Assembly (NCBI GenBank): GCA_910576895.1
Contig: CAJTJZ010000044.1
Span: forward strand, 1 to 26,873
Origin: an uncultured Lachnospiraceae bacterium
GTDB taxonomy: Bacteria; Bacillota; Clostridia; Lachnospirales; Lachnospiraceae
Length of the DNA: 26,873 nt
Direction: 5' to 3'
This document shows positions 6,532 to 14,979 of the stretch, piece after piece. The notes under the pieces were generated by a model. It was given only the letters and a program-made list of their open reading frames with translations. It did no database searches and was not told the DNA's origin. The first letter of the stretch is position 1; every line of letters starts with the position of its first letter. Made by a program: the position numbers and the translations under genes.

Positions 6532-8772
6532 ATGGCAGAATCAATTCTCCGTTATTCGGAACAACTTGTATTTGGTCTGGATATTGGTACGAGAAGTATT
6601 GTTGGCGTTGTTGGATATAGGGAAAAGGAAAATGATTTTAAAGTTGTTGCTATGGCAGCAAAGCAGCATGAAACTAGAGCTATGCTCGATGGGCAAATTC
6701 ATGATATTGGAAAGGTTGCAGAAACAATTAAAAATATTAAGGAGCAGCTAGAAAGAAAATTAAAACAAAAGCTTTCGGATGTTTGTATTGCAGCCGCTGG
6801 ACGTGTTTTGCGTACCATATCAGTGACAGCAGAGCAGGAGTTTTCAAAGGAACTTGTCATTACACCAGAACATATTCATTCCCTTGAAATGCTTGCTGTG
6901 GAAAAAGCATATGAGGAAATGAGAAATACAAAAGCATCAGAGGAAACTTCAGGATATAAGTTTTATTGTGTAGGTTATAGTGTGATTCACTATTATATGA
7001 ATGATTATCAGATTTCTAATTTAGAAGGTCATAAAGCTTCTAAAATTAAAACCGATCTTTTAGCAACATTTTTGCCAGAAGAAGTGATTGATGGTTTATA
7101 TGCATCGGTAGAACGTGCAGGATTATTTGTAGCAAATCTGACATTAGAGCCAATTGCAGCAATTAATATTGCAATTCCTGAAAAATATCGTCTTTTAAAT
7201 ATTGGACTTGTCGATGTAGGGGCAGGAACTTCTGATATTTCAATTACAAAAGATGGAAGTATTATTGCTTATGGTATGATTCCATATGCAGGAGATGAAT
7301 TGACAGAATGTATTGCAAAAAAATATCTTGTCGATTTTCAAACAGCGGAAGAAATGAAAGTAGCAGCACTTACACAGGAAACAATTGAATATTTGGATAT
7401 TATGGGACTGCCTATGACAGTGACAAAAGAGGAATTAATTGAAACAGTAAGTGATATTGTAAAGATGATTGCAGAAAATGTAGCAGAGAAAATTAAAGAA
7501 TTAAATGGGGATAAATCGGTTAGTGCTGTTTTTGTTGTTGGTGGTGGCGGAAAAATACCGGGATTTGTAGGTTATCTTGCAGAGTTTTTAGGGTTAGTAC
7601 CGCAGCGTGTCGCATTGCGTGGTGCAGAAGTTTTACAAACAGTGGAATTTCTTGATACTGAATTTGAAAAAGATTCTCTTTATGTAACGCCAATCGGTAT
7701 TTGTATGAGTTTTTATGAACATAACAATAATTTTATTTTTATTAGAATTAATGGTGAGAGAATCAAGCTTTATGATAATGGAAAGGTAAGCATTATAGAT
7801 GCAGCCGTACAAGTAGGATTACCAAATGAAGCATTATTTCCAAGACGTGGCAAAAGTCTTGAGTTTACATTAAATGGCATGACACGTATGGTGCGGGGAA
7901 AAGCAGGCGAAGCTGCTGTGATTACATTAAATGGTGAGGAAGCTTCAATTAATACAAAATTATCAATGAATGATGTCATTCTTATTCAGGAATCAACAGT
8001 TGGTGAAGATGCTCATATGGATATTAGTGAGCTTCCAGAATATAATGCAGCCGTTATAAAATTCCATTTTGATGGGCAGGAAGTTTCTTGTCCAAAGTTT
8101 GTAATTGCAAATAAAGAGCTTGTATCGGAATTTTATGGAATTAAAGATGGGGATGAAATTCAAATATTAAATTATTATACCCTGCAGCAGGTATTGGATT
8201 TTATGGATTTACCTTTTGTTAGTGGAGTTTTCGTAAATAATGAACCAGCACAGCCAGATACAAGAATTTATGAGCAGTTTTCCGTTCGCTATCATAATAG
8301 AGAAAAGGAACATATTAAATTTCCCGCAAAAGAAACAACACAAGAAAATGAATTTGATGAAATACAAGAAGAGGAATTTGATGATAAACAAGAAGAAGAA
8401 TTATTTTTGGAAGAATCCATGGAAGAAGTTGATAAAGAAAATAAAGATCAAGAAATCAGACAAGATGTTCGGGAAGATATCCAAAAAGAGAAAGAAGAAC
8501 AGATTTTTACTGAAGAGTTAGAAGATTCTATAGCATTAAATGATATAGAAAATAAAGTATTATCAAAAGAGATAACTATTATAGTGAATGGACAGGCAGT
8601 TGTCTTAAAAAATAAAGATAGTTATATTTTTGTAGATATTTTAGATTTTTATTCTTTTGATACTAGTACAGCAAGAGGAAGCAGTGTTGATATGACAGTA
8701 AATGGAATCAAAGCAGAATTTACAACACCACTACATGATGGAGATGTGATTAGTCTTTCATGGAAAGATTAA
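6532..8772 (+). CDS. Large FtsA-like actin-fold ATPase with C-terminal extension
   Basis: The 746-residue protein has an actin/Hsp70-type ATPase core: phosphate loop 1 VFGLDIGTRSIVG (residues 13-25), an inserted SHS2-like (1C) subdomain as in FtsA, phosphate loop 2 VDVGAGTSD (about 227-235), and the adenosine motif VVGGGGKIPG (about 335-345). True FtsA is near 420 residues. Here another 330 follow, with beta-rich segments (about 410-580), an acidic Glu/Lys-rich linker (about 600-670), and a final small domain beginning ITIIVNGQAV. No FtsA-type membrane helix is seen at the C terminus. It is probably a clostridial FtsA paralogue; a role in division or envelope organisation is an inference. GGGGG eight bases before ATG 6532 sets the start. 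Confidence 0.75.
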   Translation: MAESILRYSEQLVFGLDIGTRSIVGVVGYREKENDFKVVAMAAKQHETRAMLDGQIHDIGKVAETIKNIKEQLERKLKQKLSDVCIAAAGRVLRTISVTAEQEFSKELVITPEHIHSLEMLAVEKAYEEMRNTKASEETSGYKFYCVGYSVIHYYMNDYQISNLEGHKASKIKTDLLATFLPEEVIDGLYASVERAGLFVANLTLEPIAAINIAIPEKYRLLNIGLVDVGAGTSDISITKDGSIIAYGMIPYAGDELTECIAKKYLVDFQTAEEMKVAALTQETIEYLDIMGLPMTVTKEELIETVSDIVKMIAENVAEKIKELNGDKSVSAVFVVGGGGKIPGFVGYLAEFLGLVPQRVALRGAEVLQTVEFLDTEFEKDSLYVTPIGICMSFYEHNNNFIFIRINGERIKLYDNGKVSIIDAAVQVGLPNEALFPRRGKSLEFTLNGMTRMVRGKAGEAAVITLNGEEASINTKLSMNDVILIQESTVGEDAHMDISELPEYNAAVIKFHFDGQEVSCPKFVIANKELVSEFYGIKDGDEIQILNYYTLQQVLDFMDLPFVSGVFVNNEPAQPDTRIYEQFSVRYHNREKEHIKFPAKETTQENEFDEIQEEEFDDKQEEELFLEESMEEVDKENKDQEIRQDVREDIQKEKEEQIFTEELEDSIALNDIENKVLSKEITIIVNGQAVVLKNKDSYIFVDILDFYSFDTSTARGSSVDMTVNGIKAEFTTPLHDGDVISLSWKD

Positions 8773-8790
8773 GATATAGGGGGGATATAA

Positions 8791-10494
8791 ATGGAAAAGG
8801 AATGGGTAATTAAGATTCAAGGTCAGTTTATGAAGCTGCATAGAGTTATTTTTCCAATTATGATTATCTATTTTCTCCTTGAAAGATTTATTTTTAATAC
8901 CTCAGTGGGGATAATACCAGCTTTATTTTTGCTTATATTTTTAATTATAGAAACGGTTATATCATCTTTAAAGAAAGATACAGAAATAGGTTTTTTAATC
9001 TGGCGGTATTTAGAAGGAATGGTTGCTTGTTTTTTTATGTTAAATGCAGAAGATGAGTTTCGATATAGTTTTTTTCTATTACTTCTTTTTTTATTTACTA
9101 TGGAGTATTTTCTTTGTTTTGATTTTTTAGATGGATATTTTCGTACTATTTGTATTTTAACAATTAGTATTCCATTAGTTGCTTTTATCTTAATGCAGAA
9201 TATTTTAGAAAAATCGATTGGAGAAACATTATTATCTGATCTTTGTATTGGACTGATTTATATTTTAATGATTGCCTTTGCAGGGGAATTGATTACGCAG
9301 GCAATCAATAGTTCGGAAAGAAAGATGTTTGCACAAAGTAGATTGATAGAAAGTGTAAATGAAACAAATGAAGAACTTAGAATTAATCAGGAAAAAGTAA
9401 AACGAGCAAATGAACTGCTGGGTGTACAAAAAATTAAATTGGAATCTGCAAATAAAAGGATTGCAAGTGCTAATGCACAGATGCAGATACAAAATCAGAT
9501 TATGAAATATATTTCTGCTTCTTTGGAAATAGAAAAATTAATGAATATTATTACCGAGTCAGTAGAAAAAGAAATTGGTGTTGATGTTTGTGCGATTACA
9601 TTATTTCCGGGAACAGTGGAAAATAGAAGGATTCTTTATAAAGTAAAAACACATTTAAATCAGGAGTTTGAATATAGTCTTGGTAAGTCCATTCAGGAAC
9701 ATTGCTTTGAGCCATATGTAGACAATGGATTTACATTTTATGATAATCATGTGGATGAAAAGCGATATGGTTTTTTAAATTCAAGTTTGATGGGATCAAT
9801 TATGATTATGCCGTTAATGCAAGATGGAGATCGGATTGGTGCATTTTTTGTTGGTTATCCAAATTATGATTTTTTTACAGAGGATAATAAACAATTTTTT
9901 GAAAATATTGTATCACAGCTTTTAATTGCAATTGCAAATGCAAATATGTATATGAAAATGAAAACAATGGCAATTAAAGATGGATTAACGAATATTTATA
10001 ATCGGCGGCATTTGACAAAGATGTTTAATGAATGTATGAATGAAGCAATTTTAACAAAGCAGCCATTATCAGTAGCATTATTTGATATAGATAAATTTAA
10101 AAATGTGAATGATCAATATGGACATTTATTTGGTGATGTTGTAATTAAAACAGTAGCATCGCTTGCTGATCAGTTTGCACAAGACTGCGGCGGATTTGCA
10201 GGACGCTATGGTGGAGAAGAATTTGTTATTGTTTTTCCAAATAAGACATTAGAAGAAGCATATAAAACAGTGGAAGTAATTCATACAAGTGTGAGAGAAA
10301 CGAAACTAGAACATAATGGACAGATTGTTCATATTACAGTGAGTGCGGGAATTACTTCTTATCCAGAAACATGTCGTAATCCGGGCGAACTTTTAAATAG
10401 AGCCGATTGGGCAATGTATTATTCAAAAGAGCATGGAAGAAATCAAATTACAATTGATAGTGATGAAGTGCGTAATGAAGTTATGATTAAATAA
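8791..10494 (+). CDS. Membrane GAF-GGDEF diguanylate cyclase
   Basis: The 567-residue protein makes the second messenger c-di-GMP from two GTP. About six hydrophobic segments fill residues 15-180, a coiled coil follows (about 185-240), then a GAF-like sensor (about 240-385), and the GGDEF domain (about 395-560). The domain begins DGLTNIYNRRHL and has an intact active site GGEEF at 474-478. The inhibitory RxxD site is missing: the matching position reads DCGG, so product inhibition at that site is unlikely. The GAF domain may sense a small molecule, which cannot be named from sequence. A strong AGGGGGGAT site precedes the ATG, 18 bases after the FtsA-like gene. No EAL domain is nearby. Confidence 0.93.
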   Translation: MEKEWVIKIQGQFMKLHRVIFPIMIIYFLLERFIFNTSVGIIPALFLLIFLIIETVISSLKKDTEIGFLIWRYLEGMVACFFMLNAEDEFRYSFFLLLLFLFTMEYFLCFDFLDGYFRTICILTISIPLVAFILMQNILEKSIGETLLSDLCIGLIYILMIAFAGELITQAINSSERKMFAQSRLIESVNETNEELRINQEKVKRANELLGVQKIKLESANKRIASANAQMQIQNQIMKYISASLEIEKLMNIITESVEKEIGVDVCAITLFPGTVENRRILYKVKTHLNQEFEYSLGKSIQEHCFEPYVDNGFTFYDNHVDEKRYGFLNSSLMGSIMIMPLMQDGDRIGAFFVGYPNYDFFTEDNKQFFENIVSQLLIAIANANMYMKMKTMAIKDGLTNIYNRRHLTKMFNECMNEAILTKQPLSVALFDIDKFKNVNDQYGHLFGDVVIKTVASLADQFAQDCGGFAGRYGGEEFVIVFPNKTLEEAYKTVEVIHTSVRETKLEHNGQIVHITVSAGITSYPETCRNPGELLNRADWAMYYSKEHGRNQITIDSDEVRNEVMIK

Positions 10495-10533
10495 GAAAAA
10501 TTTTTGGATAAGTTTGGAAGGAACATAATATTT

Positions 10534-11328
10534 ATGAAAATGTATAGTATCGCTAGTGGAAGCAGTGGAAATTGTATTTATGTTGGCACAGATAAAACAC
10601 ATCTTTTAATTGATAATGGAATTAGTGGAAAACGAGTAGAAGAAGGACTGAAAAAGCTTGCCATGACTCCAAAAGATATTTTAGGAATTTTAGTGACGCA
10701 TGAGCATTCTGATCATATTCAAGGTCTTGGTGTTCTTTCTAGAAAATATCATATTCCGATTTATGCAACATTAGAAACAATTGCAGAAATTATGAAAAAT
10801 AAGCAGGTAGGTAAGATTGATGATAGCCTGTTCCATGAGGTGCGTCCTGATATGGGATTTTGTATTCAAGATATGGAGATTATGCCAGTACATATTTCGC
10901 ATGATGCGAAAAACCCTGTTTGCTATACCTTCTGTCATGGAAAGAAAAAAATGGGAGTTGCAACTGATCTTGGTATGTATGATCAATATATCATTCATCA
11001 TCTTTTAGATTGCGATGTGCTTTTATTGGAATCAAATCATGATAAACGTATGTTGGAAACAGGAACATATCCTTATCAGCTAAAATGTCGGATTCTTGGC
11101 GATAAGGGTCATTTATCCAATGATCATGCAGCAAAGTTATTAGCAAAGCTTATTGGAAAAAAGTTAAAATATATTTTTTTGGGACATTTAAGCAAAGAAA
11201 ATAATCTACCAGATTTGGCTTATATGACAGTAAAACAGGAATTGGAACGATTAACAACAGGCTTATCGTTAGAATATATAATTCAAGTTGCTGATAGAAA
11301 AAAGCCATCTTGTTATGCTAGTATTTAG
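10534..11328 (+). CDS. YycJ/WalJ-type metallo-beta-lactamase-fold hydrolase
   Basis: The 264-residue protein starts MKMYSIASGSSGNCIYVG, the typical opening of the YycJ/WalJ family, and carries the two-metal motif HEHSDH at residues 56-61 with further His and Asp ligands downstream (HISHD, then GHLS with a late His). Family members are thought to be phosphodiesterases, possibly nucleases that link DNA repair or replication to cell-wall growth; the true substrate is not shown here. ATG 10534 is preferred over an upstream TTG (10504), as GGAAGGA lies before it and the protein then begins at the conserved motif. The walRK/yycFG genes usually found beside this gene in Bacillus are absent. Confidence 0.88.
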   Translation: MKMYSIASGSSGNCIYVGTDKTHLLIDNGISGKRVEEGLKKLAMTPKDILGILVTHEHSDHIQGLGVLSRKYHIPIYATLETIAEIMKNKQVGKIDDSLFHEVRPDMGFCIQDMEIMPVHISHDAKNPVCYTFCHGKKKMGVATDLGMYDQYIIHHLLDCDVLLLESNHDKRMLETGTYPYQLKCRILGDKGHLSNDHAAKLLAKLIGKKLKYIFLGHLSKENNLPDLAYMTVKQELERLTTGLSLEYIIQVADRKKPSCYASI

Positions 11329-11388
11329 GGATTGTAGTTTATAAATAAAAATTTTTTCTATAAAGAAAAAAGAAAAACGGAGGATGGA

Positions 11389-11664
11389 ATGATGAAAAAG
11401 ACAGTAATCACAGTAGTAGGAAAAGATAGGGTGGGGATTATTGCAAAAGTTTGTACTTATTTGGCAAATAATAAGGTAAATATTCTTGATATTTCTCAAA
11501 CAATTGTACAGGGATTTTTTAATATGATGATGATTGTAGATATTCATGATGCCGAAAAAGATTTTAATGTGATTCAAGAAGAATTGGGACAAGTTGGTGA
11601 GGAAACAGGTGTGATTATTAAATTGCAAAGAGAAGATATTTTTGATAGTATGCATAGACTTTAA
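11389..11664 (+). CDS. ACT-domain protein, UPF0237 family
   Basis: This small 91-residue protein is a single ACT domain, the fold that binds amino acids or other small effectors. It begins with a strand and the GKDRVGIIAKV loop-helix typical of the UPF0237 group. It is cytoplasmic with no other domain. The immediate partner downstream is a UPF0210 (PFL) gene. This pair is conserved in many bacteria, so the ACT protein probably binds or regulates that partner, which is an inference. GGAGG sits five bases before ATG 11389 and eight before the overlapping ATG 11392; either start is possible. Confidence 0.9.
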   Translation: MMKKTVITVVGKDRVGIIAKVCTYLANNKVNILDISQTIVQGFFNMMMIVDIHDAEKDFNVIQEELGQVGEETGVIIKLQREDIFDSMHRL

Positions 11665-11690
11665 GCAAATTAGGAAAGGGTTATATTTCT

Positions 11691-13055
11691 ATGATTAATA
11701 TAAAGGAAGTAATTGAAACAAATACAATGATTGAGAAGGAAAATCTGGATGTACGAACGATTACACTTGGAATTAGCCTTCTTGACTGTATTGATTCCGA
11801 TAAAAAGAAATTAATGGAAAAGATTTATGAAAAAATTACAAGACTTGCAAAGGATTTAGTTCCTGTTGGCAGAGCAATTGAACGGGAATATGGGATCCCA
11901 ATTGTAAATAAAAGAATTTCTATAACACCAATAGCACTGATTGGAGAAGCTGCTTGTAAATCGCCAGAAGATTATGTGGAAATTGCAAAAACGCTTGATA
12001 AGGCAGCACATTCGGTAGGTGTTAATTTTATTGGCGGTTTTTCAGCACTTGTTTCTAAAGGAATGTCTGTTGGAGATAAAAATCTGATTCTTTCGATTCC
12101 AGAAGCACTTGCTTGTACAGAGAGAGTATGTAGTTCTGTTAATGTTGGTTCTACAAAGACAGGACTTAATATGGATGCAGTAAAGCTGCTTGGAGAGATT
12201 ATTAAAGAAACAGCAAGGCTTACAAAGGAAAAAGACTGCCTTGGCTGTGCAAAACTTGTTGTTTTTTGCAATGCACCAGATGATAATCCTTTTATGGCAG
12301 GAGCATTTCATGGTGTAACAGAAGCAGATGCTGTAATTAACGTAGGTGTTAGTGGACCGGGAGTAGTAAAAACAGCACTTTCGCAAATTCAAGATGCTGA
12401 TTTTGGTGTTCTTTGTGATACTGTAAAAAAGACAGCATTTAAAATTACAAGAGTAGGACAATTAGTAGCAAAAGAAGCATCAAAACGGCTTCATATTCCC
12501 TTTGGTATTATTGATTTATCACTTGCACCGACACCAGCCGTTGGGGATAGTATTGCAGAAATTTTTGAAGTCATGGGCTTAGAACGTGCTGGTGCACCGG
12601 GAACTACTGCAGCACTTGCATTATTAAATGATCAGGTAAAAAAAGGTGGGGTAATGGCTTCTTCTTATGTAGGAGGATTAAGTGGTGCTTTTATTCCGGT
12701 AAGTGAAGATCAGGGAATGATTCAGGCTGTTTTAGATAAGGCACTTACTTTGGAAAAACTAGAAGCAATGACTTGTGTATGTTCTGTTGGACTTGATATG
12801 ATTGCAATTCCGGGTGATACAAAGGCTTCTACGATTTCTGGAATGATAGCAGATGAAATGGCAATCGGTATGGTAAATCAAAAAACAACAGCCGTTAGGC
12901 TAATTCCTGTGATTGGAAAAAGTGTTGGAGAAACAGCACAATTTGGAGGTTTGCTTGGATATGCACCGATTATGCCTGTAAATTCTTATTCCTGTGAAAA
13001 ATTTATTCATCGGGGTGGAAGAATCCCAGCACCAATTCATAGTTTTAAAAATTAA
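11691..13055 (+). CDS. PFL-family protein, UPF0210 (DUF711)
   Basis: The 454-residue protein matches UPF0210 throughout: it begins IKEVIETNTMI with LDVRTITLGISLLDC, and contains GGFSALVSKGM, SVNVGSTKTGLNMDAV and GGLSGAFIPVSEDQGM. The family has a fold related to pyruvate formate-lyase, but has no accepted reaction. The glycyl-radical motif is not evident. It is cytoplasmic and follows the ACT-domain gene after 26 bases, with a GGAAAGGG site and ATG at 11691. A metabolic enzyme controlled by the ACT partner is the likely reading, without a named substrate. Confidence 0.92.
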   Translation: MINIKEVIETNTMIEKENLDVRTITLGISLLDCIDSDKKKLMEKIYEKITRLAKDLVPVGRAIEREYGIPIVNKRISITPIALIGEAACKSPEDYVEIAKTLDKAAHSVGVNFIGGFSALVSKGMSVGDKNLILSIPEALACTERVCSSVNVGSTKTGLNMDAVKLLGEIIKETARLTKEKDCLGCAKLVVFCNAPDDNPFMAGAFHGVTEADAVINVGVSGPGVVKTALSQIQDADFGVLCDTVKKTAFKITRVGQLVAKEASKRLHIPFGIIDLSLAPTPAVGDSIAEIFEVMGLERAGAPGTTAALALLNDQVKKGGVMASSYVGGLSGAFIPVSEDQGMIQAVLDKALTLEKLEAMTCVCSVGLDMIAIPGDTKASTISGMIADEMAIGMVNQKTTAVRLIPVIGKSVGETAQFGGLLGYAPIMPVNSYSCEKFIHRGGRIPAPIHSFKN

Positions 13056-13090
13056 AGAAAATAGCTCTTATTATTTGTAAATTGTAAGAA

Positions 13091-13126
13091 TTTCTTAAAG
13101 ATTTTCAAGCTTTCTTCGTCTATAAT
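13091..13126 (+). promoter_or_regulatory. Candidate response-regulator-type promoter of the S41 gene
   Basis: TATAAT lies at 13121-13126 but no good -35 hexamer sits 16-18 bases upstream. Instead, three TTTC-rich elements are spaced about 10-11 bases apart: TTTCTTAA (13091-13098), TTTTCAAG (13102-13109) and TTTCTTCG (13111-13118). Direct repeats on one DNA face replacing the -35 box are typical of promoters driven by OmpR-family response regulators. The regulator is not in the window. Confidence 0.4.
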
Positions 13127-13187
13127 GTGATGATAAGAAATGGTTTTTAGAAATTTTTTGATTTATAGAAAGAGAGGAAATGAAGAT

Positions 13188-14657
13188 ATGAGAGCTAAAA
13201 AGAAAATAGTTATGCTGTTATCAGCAATTTTATTAACAAATGTCATACCAAGTTCTATCTATGCAGATGAAGCACAACAGCAGGAATTACAGAAGGTAAT
13301 GCAAGAAATAAATCAAAAAAATGAACAATTAAATGCATCTTCGGATTCTACAGATATTTTTCGCTATAATTTTAAGAATAAAAAGTCAAAACTTACAAAA
13401 AAAGACAATGCGATTATGTGGAAGGAATATAAGAAAAAGAAAGTAAAAAAGAGCCTTTCTGCTTCTTTAGCAAAAAAAGAAGTAGCTTGGTTATTTCGAT
13501 TATTCCGAAGTCAATATGGCTTGTATGCATATTATGGCGGTGATGCGAAATTTGAAGAAGCACAGAAGGCAATTATAAAAGAAATAAAAAAACAAGATAC
13601 AATAAAAGTAAAAAAATATCAAAAACTTTTACATGATCATTTAAATTTTATTAATGATGCCCATTTGGCGATTGGGGAGGAACTTTTTTTACAAGATATT
13701 CGACTTTTTAGTGATGAGTCTGTTCATTATATAAAAAAGGGAGAGAATTTTTATAAAGAAGAAGATTTGGAAGAAGATGCAATTATAAGAATTAATGGCA
13801 GACAGCCAGATGTTTATTTAAAGCATGCTATTGATGAAGATGGCAGTTTGACTTATTACCCTTATGCAATGTTAAAACAAGAGGATAATTCCTGTAATTA
13901 TAATATTGAGTATCAAAGTGGAAAAACGGAAAGTATTTTATTAAAGCCTGCCAAGTATTCTTATAAAGAAACAGTTGATCGTATGTATGGATATGATCAA
14001 TATGAATCATTAGCTTATGTAGAAATGAATCTGGCTTATATGAAAGAAGAATTACCAGAGGAACGAAAGCGTTTTTTAAAAGATGTTTCTAATATGAAAA
14101 AACAGGATTGTCTTATTTTTGATTTAAGAAATAATCCCGGTGGTGATGGAACTTTAATTGATGAGTGGTTTCAGGATTATACAGGACAAGCATTACAGCC
14201 TAATTATAATACTTTGCGTATTCGACCTATTTGGATTAATAGTGCAAAGGAAATGAAAAAGGAAGATAAGTATTTTATAAAATCCGGTTTGAAAAAAGAT
14301 GGAAAATATTATTATATAAATTATCCTAATCATCAATATTTAAAAAATGAAGGGAAAAAGGTTTTTGTATTAACATCCAGAAGAACAAGCTCATCAGCAG
14401 AGGCAATGACAGATGCATTAAGAAATATAGAGAATACCGTTGTTATTGGAACAAATACAGGAGGTGTTTTAATTAATATGGCAAATTATCAAATGGCAAT
14501 GCCATATTCTGGGTTGTTTTTGCAATTTGGAGAATGTTTGCAAAATTTTGAACCTTCTTATTTTAAAGAATCTTATGGAATGGAACCAGATATTTATTTA
14601 ACAGGTGAAAATTTAAGTGAACGGTTAAAGAAGTTTTTTGAAAAATATGTCATCTAG
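13188..14657 (+). CDS. Secreted S41-family serine protease
   Basis: The 489-residue precursor has a basic N terminus, a hydrophobic core and likely cleavage after Ala26 (YA-DE), so it acts outside the membrane. A helical N-terminal region contains the DAHLAIG segment. The S41 core has LIFDLRNNPGGDG and then TSSSAE, with Ser402 the likely nucleophile by match to the S-x-S-x-x-E signature. The usual PDZ domain of CtpA proteins is not evident, and the GTNTGG segment lacks the catalytic Lys of that subgroup, so it is nearer to the tricorn-like (His/Ser) type. AGAGAGG ten bases before ATG 13188 fits better than ATG 13140, which lies almost at the predicted transcription start. Targets are unknown. 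Confidence 0.85.
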   Translation: MRAKKKIVMLLSAILLTNVIPSSIYADEAQQQELQKVMQEINQKNEQLNASSDSTDIFRYNFKNKKSKLTKKDNAIMWKEYKKKKVKKSLSASLAKKEVAWLFRLFRSQYGLYAYYGGDAKFEEAQKAIIKEIKKQDTIKVKKYQKLLHDHLNFINDAHLAIGEELFLQDIRLFSDESVHYIKKGENFYKEEDLEEDAIIRINGRQPDVYLKHAIDEDGSLTYYPYAMLKQEDNSCNYNIEYQSGKTESILLKPAKYSYKETVDRMYGYDQYESLAYVEMNLAYMKEELPEERKRFLKDVSNMKKQDCLIFDLRNNPGGDGTLIDEWFQDYTGQALQPNYNTLRIRPIWINSAKEMKKEDKYFIKSGLKKDGKYYYINYPNHQYLKNEGKKVFVLTSRRTSSSAEAMTDALRNIENTVVIGTNTGGVLINMANYQMAMPYSGLFLQFGECLQNFEPSYFKESYGMEPDIYLTGENLSERLKKFFEKYVI

Positions 14658-14660
14658 GTC

Positions 14661-14690
14661 TTGACGTATTTTATATATTTATAGTATAAT
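14661..14690 (+). promoter_or_regulatory. Promoter immediately after the S41 gene
   Basis: TTGACG (14661-14666) and a perfect TATAAT (14685-14690) are separated by 18 bases. It begins three bases after the S41 stop codon. Transcription from about 14697 would meet a strong terminator at about 14790, so the default product would be a short RNA. Confidence 0.55.
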
Positions 14691-14696
14691 TTCTTT

Positions 14697-14790
14697 GGAT
14701 ATTCATTTAGAAGTTAATTTTTAAATGAAATCTTTACAAAAAATCTAACCATAAAAGATTCCTCTCGGCACGCAGGGAGGAATTTTTTTT
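14697..14790 (+). ncRNA. Candidate short RNA or attenuator leader
   Basis: This 94-base stretch runs from the predicted start of the 14661-14690 promoter to the end of a terminator T tract. It holds no ORF of note. Three stems can be drawn: TTCATTTA (14702-14709) with TAAATGAA (14722-14729); AATCTTT (14729-14735) with AAAGATT (14754-14760); and the terminator, whose 5' arm uses those same 14754-14760 bases. The second and third stems therefore exclude each other, as in attenuators. I recognise no known riboswitch class. It could also be only the 3' UTR of the S41 mRNA. Confidence 0.35.
14753..14790 (+). terminator. Strong intrinsic terminator after the S41 gene
   Basis: AAAAGATTCCTC (14753-14764) pairs with GAGGAATTTTTT (14777-14788), a 12-bp stem with one G-U pair, followed within the 3' arm by eight T bases (14783-14790). 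The loop contains an unusual GC-rich CGGCACGC stretch. Confidence 0.85.
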
Positions 14791-14850
14791 CTTAATCTTT
14801 TCTTAAGAAGTCTTCTTTCCATTGACAAAATGTTACAAAAGTGTTATTAT
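14788..14850 (+). promoter_or_regulatory. LCP gene promoter with upstream TTTCTTAA direct repeats
   Basis: TTGACA (14822-14827) and TATTAT (14845-14850) are separated by 17 bases, a strong sigma-A match. Upstream, TTTCTTAA occurs at 14788-14795 and again at 14799-14806, exactly 11 bases apart, matching the repeat type seen before the S41 gene. The first copy overlaps the terminator T tract, so part of it may be chance. The transcript would have a leader of about 120 bases before the ATG at 14980; nothing else was recognised in that leader. Confidence 0.55.
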
Positions 14851-14979
14851 TTCTTAACATAATTGTAAATTATGGTGTCGATAAAAATAGTTTTATGTAA
14901 TTTTTAGGAAAGTAAGTCAATCTATAAGTTGGAAGCAGTTCTTAAAGCTTAGAATAAAAGAATGCTTGGAGGTTGCTAT

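Noticed and set aside
12042..12461. Minus-strand ORF of 139 aa inside the UPF0210 gene
   Set aside because: It is a shadow of a well-conserved gene; its Cys/Asn/Ser-rich composition is typical of antisense AT-rich coding DNA.
14697..14790. Known riboswitch class in the S41-LCP spacer
   Set aside because: I compared it by eye with fluoride, preQ1, ZTP, guanidine and c-di-GMP core motifs and found none; only a generic attenuator-like fold remains.
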